From: Rhizophagus sp. LPA8_4_AMF
Lineage: Eukaryota; Glomeromycota; Glomeromycetes; Glomerales; Glomeraceae
Direction of reading: 5' to 3'
DNA: 21,866 bases
Assembly (NCBI GenBank): GCA_021464525.1
Contig: JADRCO010001162.1
Coordinates: 1 to 21,866, forward strand
In this document: piece after piece, positions 18,896 to 21,866 of the stretch
Layout of the letters: each line of letters opens with the position of its first letter
Position numbering within the stretch: the first letter of the stretch is position 1
Program-made: the position numbers and the translations under genes
The notes under the pieces: generated by a model
Databases searched by the model: none
Told to the model about the DNA's origin: nothing
What the model saw: the letters and a program-made list of their open reading frames with translations, nothing else

Positions 18896-20763
18896 CTAAC
18901 ATTTTAACATTTTAAAACAGGTTCTAAATATTGTATTTAATTCTTGAATAAATGCACATGTTTGCTCTGGATCACTTCTCTCCTCAACTCTCCAGTATAT
19001 ATCGCGTGTTCTTTCCATTAACTCGATTACAGCCAACGACGATTTCTGCAGCCTTTTCAGCTTCGAACTTTTTGGACTCCTCTATCACAATTAATTCACG
19101 ATGCATATATATTTCAAAACCAGCTTCCTCAAACATCTGCTGAAATTTCTTCCATACATCAATTGTCAATACTTTATTATCACCATATATATGTTCGTGA
19201 AGGATATGTCGACATGGTAATAAATACCAACGGAAAAATAGACAATTACGATTAAGTGAGGTAAGACCTGGTGTTGTTTTACCACTTTTTCCATTCTTCC
19301 TTGAACAGCATAAAATTCATTGATGAGCATTTGTTGAACAGGAAACGGGAATTTATGGATTTCACAAAGAATATCCCGATCAACACCAATTGCAGAAATA
19401 TTTTTGGTACGAAATTCAAAGAGACGTATTCTGAATCTGAGCATTTTTCTTCATCAAGCGCAACAATTTTATGGCATGCACCTGGATAAAAACACGAGTT
19501 AATTAAGTTTAAAGTTAATTCAAATATATAAGTAAAAATCATACCGATTAAACCATATTTTGGAGAGGTTGATTTTTTCAATTCACTATAATAAGACTCC
19601 AGAGGGTTTGTCATATTCACTTGTAAGAGTAAAGGGGAATGCTGCCGAGCCCAAAGAGCCCACTGGTGCGTATTTTTCATAAAATTTCTTTGAATATATT
19701 GCTTAATAGTTGGAACCGGACATTCATTAATTGCTTGTTGAATAAGACTTTCACAACCAACCTTAGTTATCTTATGTATAACATGAATCATTTTTGCCGA
19801 GTTTTTGAATCATATATTTTACTCATCCATGTTCGTATAATATATACAGTGCAGAAGATAATATTACACTCTTGTTCACCATTTTGAAGACCTGGAAAAG
19901 CCATTTTGATACTTGCTTCCACGTTACTTTGATCAGCAAGAAAATATCTAGGTTTCCAACGGAGTCCAAATTTTCGAATTATCTGTAAAGCTTCTGCAAC
20001 AGCTCAACTATCCTCATTACTTATAAAAAAATGAGCTCCAACATCCCAATATCCATACCATATGTATTACGAATATATAATGTGAATAAACGAAACCACA
20101 TCTAATAGTTTACGAGTTGAATTAATCACCCGTATTGTTCAAGATTATTAATTTGATTAGGATGTACAAAAACAAAATACCAGTAGGTTTGTGAATAACT
20201 TCATAACGTTCAACATGGTATCCTTGCTTTTTAAAAAGAAAATTGTCTCTTGAATATCTAATTCTCTATTAAGGTTGCCGATGAGATGTGTATCAAGTGA
20301 CCCACGAACTTTAGATTTAATGTAATTTCCTTACGCCTCAATTCTTTTACACTTTCATTTAAACCCAATCCTTCTGTTGCATACTCCTTTACAGCACTAA
20401 CTATTGCCGGTGGTCGATAGTTTTTGAGAGCTCATGTTCAACTAATGTTCGAACAACTTGTGATCGTTTAAGTTTCTCACTTTCTTCCAATGAGTGTGCA
20501 TGGTTAGGTGAGTCACTACATCTTTCAACTCGTACTTTCTGTTCTGAAATAAATCGGGACACTTTGATTTTAACAAAGCACAATTCAGGTGGTCGAATTT
20601 TTATTTTTCGACGTTTTTCTAATAGAATTCCTTCTTTTCGTGAACTTGATTGGTAAAAGGCAGGTAAATAATTTCCATGAATGGTATACCATTGGTTTCT
20701 GTAACTAGACCCAATCCGTATATTTGAAACAAGAGGCCACCAATCATTATCAAATTCCTGCAT
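18896..20763 (-). pseudogene. Decayed MULE-type transposase with SWIM zinc finger
   Basis: Plain DNA transposon of the Mutator-like class. On the minus strand the order from the N-terminus is: FDNDWWPLV and QWYTIHGNYLPAFYQ (20763-20640); SPNHAHSLEESEKLKRSQ (about 20510); a divergent middle; the transposase core WDVGAHFFISNED, RYFLADQSNVEAS and MAFPG (about 20065-19890), with the second catalytic Asp at 19932-19934; HQWALWARQHSPLLLQV and TNPLESYYSELK (about 19675-19585), with the probable third acidic residue at 19597-19599; IHKFPFPVQQ (about 19360); the SWIM region NCLFFRWYLLPCRHIL (C-x-H at 19206-19214); and ERTRDIYWRVEE to a stop at 18896. Frame changes lie near 20320, 19415, 19290 and 19050, and in-frame stops occur in the core. 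The position of the first catalytic Asp reads Asn (NSTRK for the usual DSTHK), and the first SWIM Cys reads Arg. It is clearly inactive. Upstream minus-strand DNA to 20992 encodes a Ser/Thr-rich segment that may be an N-terminal exon. Confidence 0.88.
19482..19544 (-). other. Probable 63-nt in-frame intron in the transposase remnant
   Basis: On the minus strand, GTATGATTTTTAC begins at 19544 and TTTTTATCCAG ends at 19482. Between them the sequence is AT-rich and translates to an atypical hydrophobic insert (MIFTYIFELTLNLINS). Removing it joins GLIG directly to ACHKIVALDEEK, which restores the alignment that I expect for the family. The length is a multiple of three and has no stop, so simple ORF finding reads straight through it. 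Confidence 0.75.
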
Positions 20764-20782
20764 CGGAATTTCAAGTGGTTAA

Positions 20783-20992
20783 TTAACATTTGACAAGAAG
20801 AGCGCGTTTTTGATTAGATGTTAGTGGATGACGAAATGGATGTAGACATTGTAGAAGTAGACGGGTCATATTCATAGTTGTAGAAGTAGACGAGTTTATT
20901 GTAATTGCAGATGGATTCATAGTTATAGAAGAAGTAAATGGAAAAAGTCCTTTTTTTATTAAAAAAGTTTTTAACAAAAAATTATTTTTCAA
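20783..20992 (-). pseudogene. Possible N-terminal exon of the transposase remnant
   Basis: A 69-codon minus-strand frame with a Ser/Thr/Asn-rich start (ITINSSTSTTMN) and a basic end (HPLTSNQKRALLVKC) lies just upstream of the transposase start. A GATGCAG word directly before GAATTTGAT (20757) could be the acceptor of an intron joining it to the body. A GTAGAAGTAGACGRG direct repeat (20851 and 20880) shows local duplication. It could equally be noncoding 5' flank. Confidence 0.35.
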
Positions 20993-21210
20993 AAAAAAAT
21001 CAAATATACTATGCTAATGAATCACGTGATAAATAAATCACTTCTTTAATATTAGCCTTTATATTAAATAAGTTAAAAACAATATATCAAATATGTATTT
21101 AAAATACCTTATATATTAAGGGATTTTTTATATAATTTATTTATACTAATATAATTAGTTAATATAGTATTGATACTTAATATATCAAATATTAGTATAT
21201 TGATATATAG
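20993..21210. other. AT-rich right flank of the transposase remnant
   Basis: It contains ATCACGTGAT at 21021-21030 and nested TA-rich inverted words (ATATCAAATATTAGTATATTG). I could not identify a terminal inverted repeat of the transposon here or on the left side. Confidence 0.4.
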
Positions 21211-21287
21211 GGTGAGTGCTGGGAAAAGGGAACCAAATAAACAATGAAATCCATTGTCTAATTGGTCCTTTTTTCCAGCACTCATCC
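21211..21287. mobile_element. 77-bp foldback / mini-MITE (GGTGAGTGCTGGG ends)
   Basis: The arms 21211-21246 (GGTGAGTGCTGGGAAAAGGG onwards) and 21252-21287 (ending TTCCAGCACTCATCC) are inverted copies over about 36 bp, with a few mismatches and one single-base gap each way. The loop is 5 nt. The element is GC-richer than its surroundings. Flanks are TATATAG and AATATT, with no clean target duplication. It resembles the very short palindromic non-autonomous DNA elements found in many fungi. Confidence 0.7.
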
Positions 21288-21866
21288 AATATTTCTCAAA
21301 TTCTAAATAATTGAAATATTAAAAAAAATAAAATAAAAATACTTCTAATATATCAATTCATTTTAAAAAATAATAAACTAATACAAACAAATCTTCATTG
21401 CATTTGGCTATATTAGTTTAACAATTAAGATAGAAGATTTAGCTTTCTATCAAATATACTTTTACTTAATAGCTTAAAAGCTACTTTTTTGAAAATAATA
21501 GAAAATTCAATATATTATAGATTTACTAAAAAAAACTAATACAACTATACTACTTAACCATTCAGCTACTTAATCACTAATATGGCTACTATTACCATAA
21601 TTTAAAAAAAAATATTATATTTTATATTATTTTTGTAAAATGTAAATATATTAAATTTTTAAAATTTATAGTTTTAAAATATAAAAATTATTAAATTGCT
21701 TCAATTTTTTTAATATTTAACTATAAAAATATCATATTTATAACAAAAATTTAAATATAAAATAAGTAATAATAATAAGAATAACTAGGTAAACGGGAAC
21801 TGTTGAAAGTCCGTCGCATAATTAAATCATGGCGCAGTGGCTTGTTTAAAAATAAATAATGCGTTA
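21288..21866. other. AT-rich right edge, no gene seen
   Basis: Nothing supported on either strand. A GC-richer patch near 21793-21843 (AAACGGGAACTG ... ATGGCGCAGTGGC) is cut by the window end and could be the start of another repeat or gene. Confidence 0.5.

Noticed and set aside
18952-19887. Plus-strand frames across the transposase region
   Set aside because: They are antisense shadows of the transposase remnant.
1-21866. tRNA or rRNA genes
   Set aside because: I looked for A-box and B-box words and cloverleaf ends, and found none convincing. The ATGGCGCAGTGGC word near 21829 is cut by the window end and lacks a matching 3' half.

Overview
The window is very A+T-rich DNA from a large eukaryotic genome and reads like an arbuscular mycorrhizal fungus (Glomeromycotina, most like Rhizophagus). 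This rests on four signals: an intronless F-box gene of the type hugely expanded in these fungi; a decayed MULE-type transposase with a SWIM zinc finger whose wording matches the abundant Rhizophagus family as I remember it; a fungal Zn(II)2Cys6 DNA-binding domain; and short AT-rich introns. The genus is an inference that I could not test by search.

Layout. 1-4000 is repeat land: a small palindrome at the left edge, a 1.2-kb foldback element with AGCT-rich inverted ends (about 345-1560), two arrays of a roughly 150-bp repeat (1592-1815 and 3690-3990), and between them a decayed coding tract of unrecognised family (2146-2802) and a MITE-like element (3213-3446). 4000-9470 is mostly AT-rich intergenic DNA with a diverged duplication (6681-6940), a 63-bp tandem duplication (7759-7884), one weak candidate for a spliced gene (7364-7645) and a long T-rich low-complexity tract (8686-9018). 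9478-9892 holds a hairpin followed by four 81-bp repeats, each carrying a strong GC-rich hairpin. 10040-15340 has a single gene that I can support: an intact 58-residue Zn2Cys6 protein on the minus strand (12297-12473).

15341-17140 is the F-box gene unit: three phased 31-bp repeats, a TATA box, a splice-acceptor-like leader, a 447-codon reading frame and poly(A) signals. 17141-18895 is intergenic. 18896-20763 (minus) is the decayed MULE transposase, with a probable in-frame 63-nt intron. The right edge is AT-rich and carries a 77-bp foldback (21211-21287).

The only genes that look intact are the F-box protein (probable SCF ubiquitin-ligase substrate receptor) and the mini zinc-cluster protein (probable DNA binder). 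Nothing ties them into one pathway; they look like independent residents of a repeat-rich accessory region. The motif TCACGTGA occurs five times, far more than base composition predicts, and four of the copies lie in or beside mobile-element remnants.
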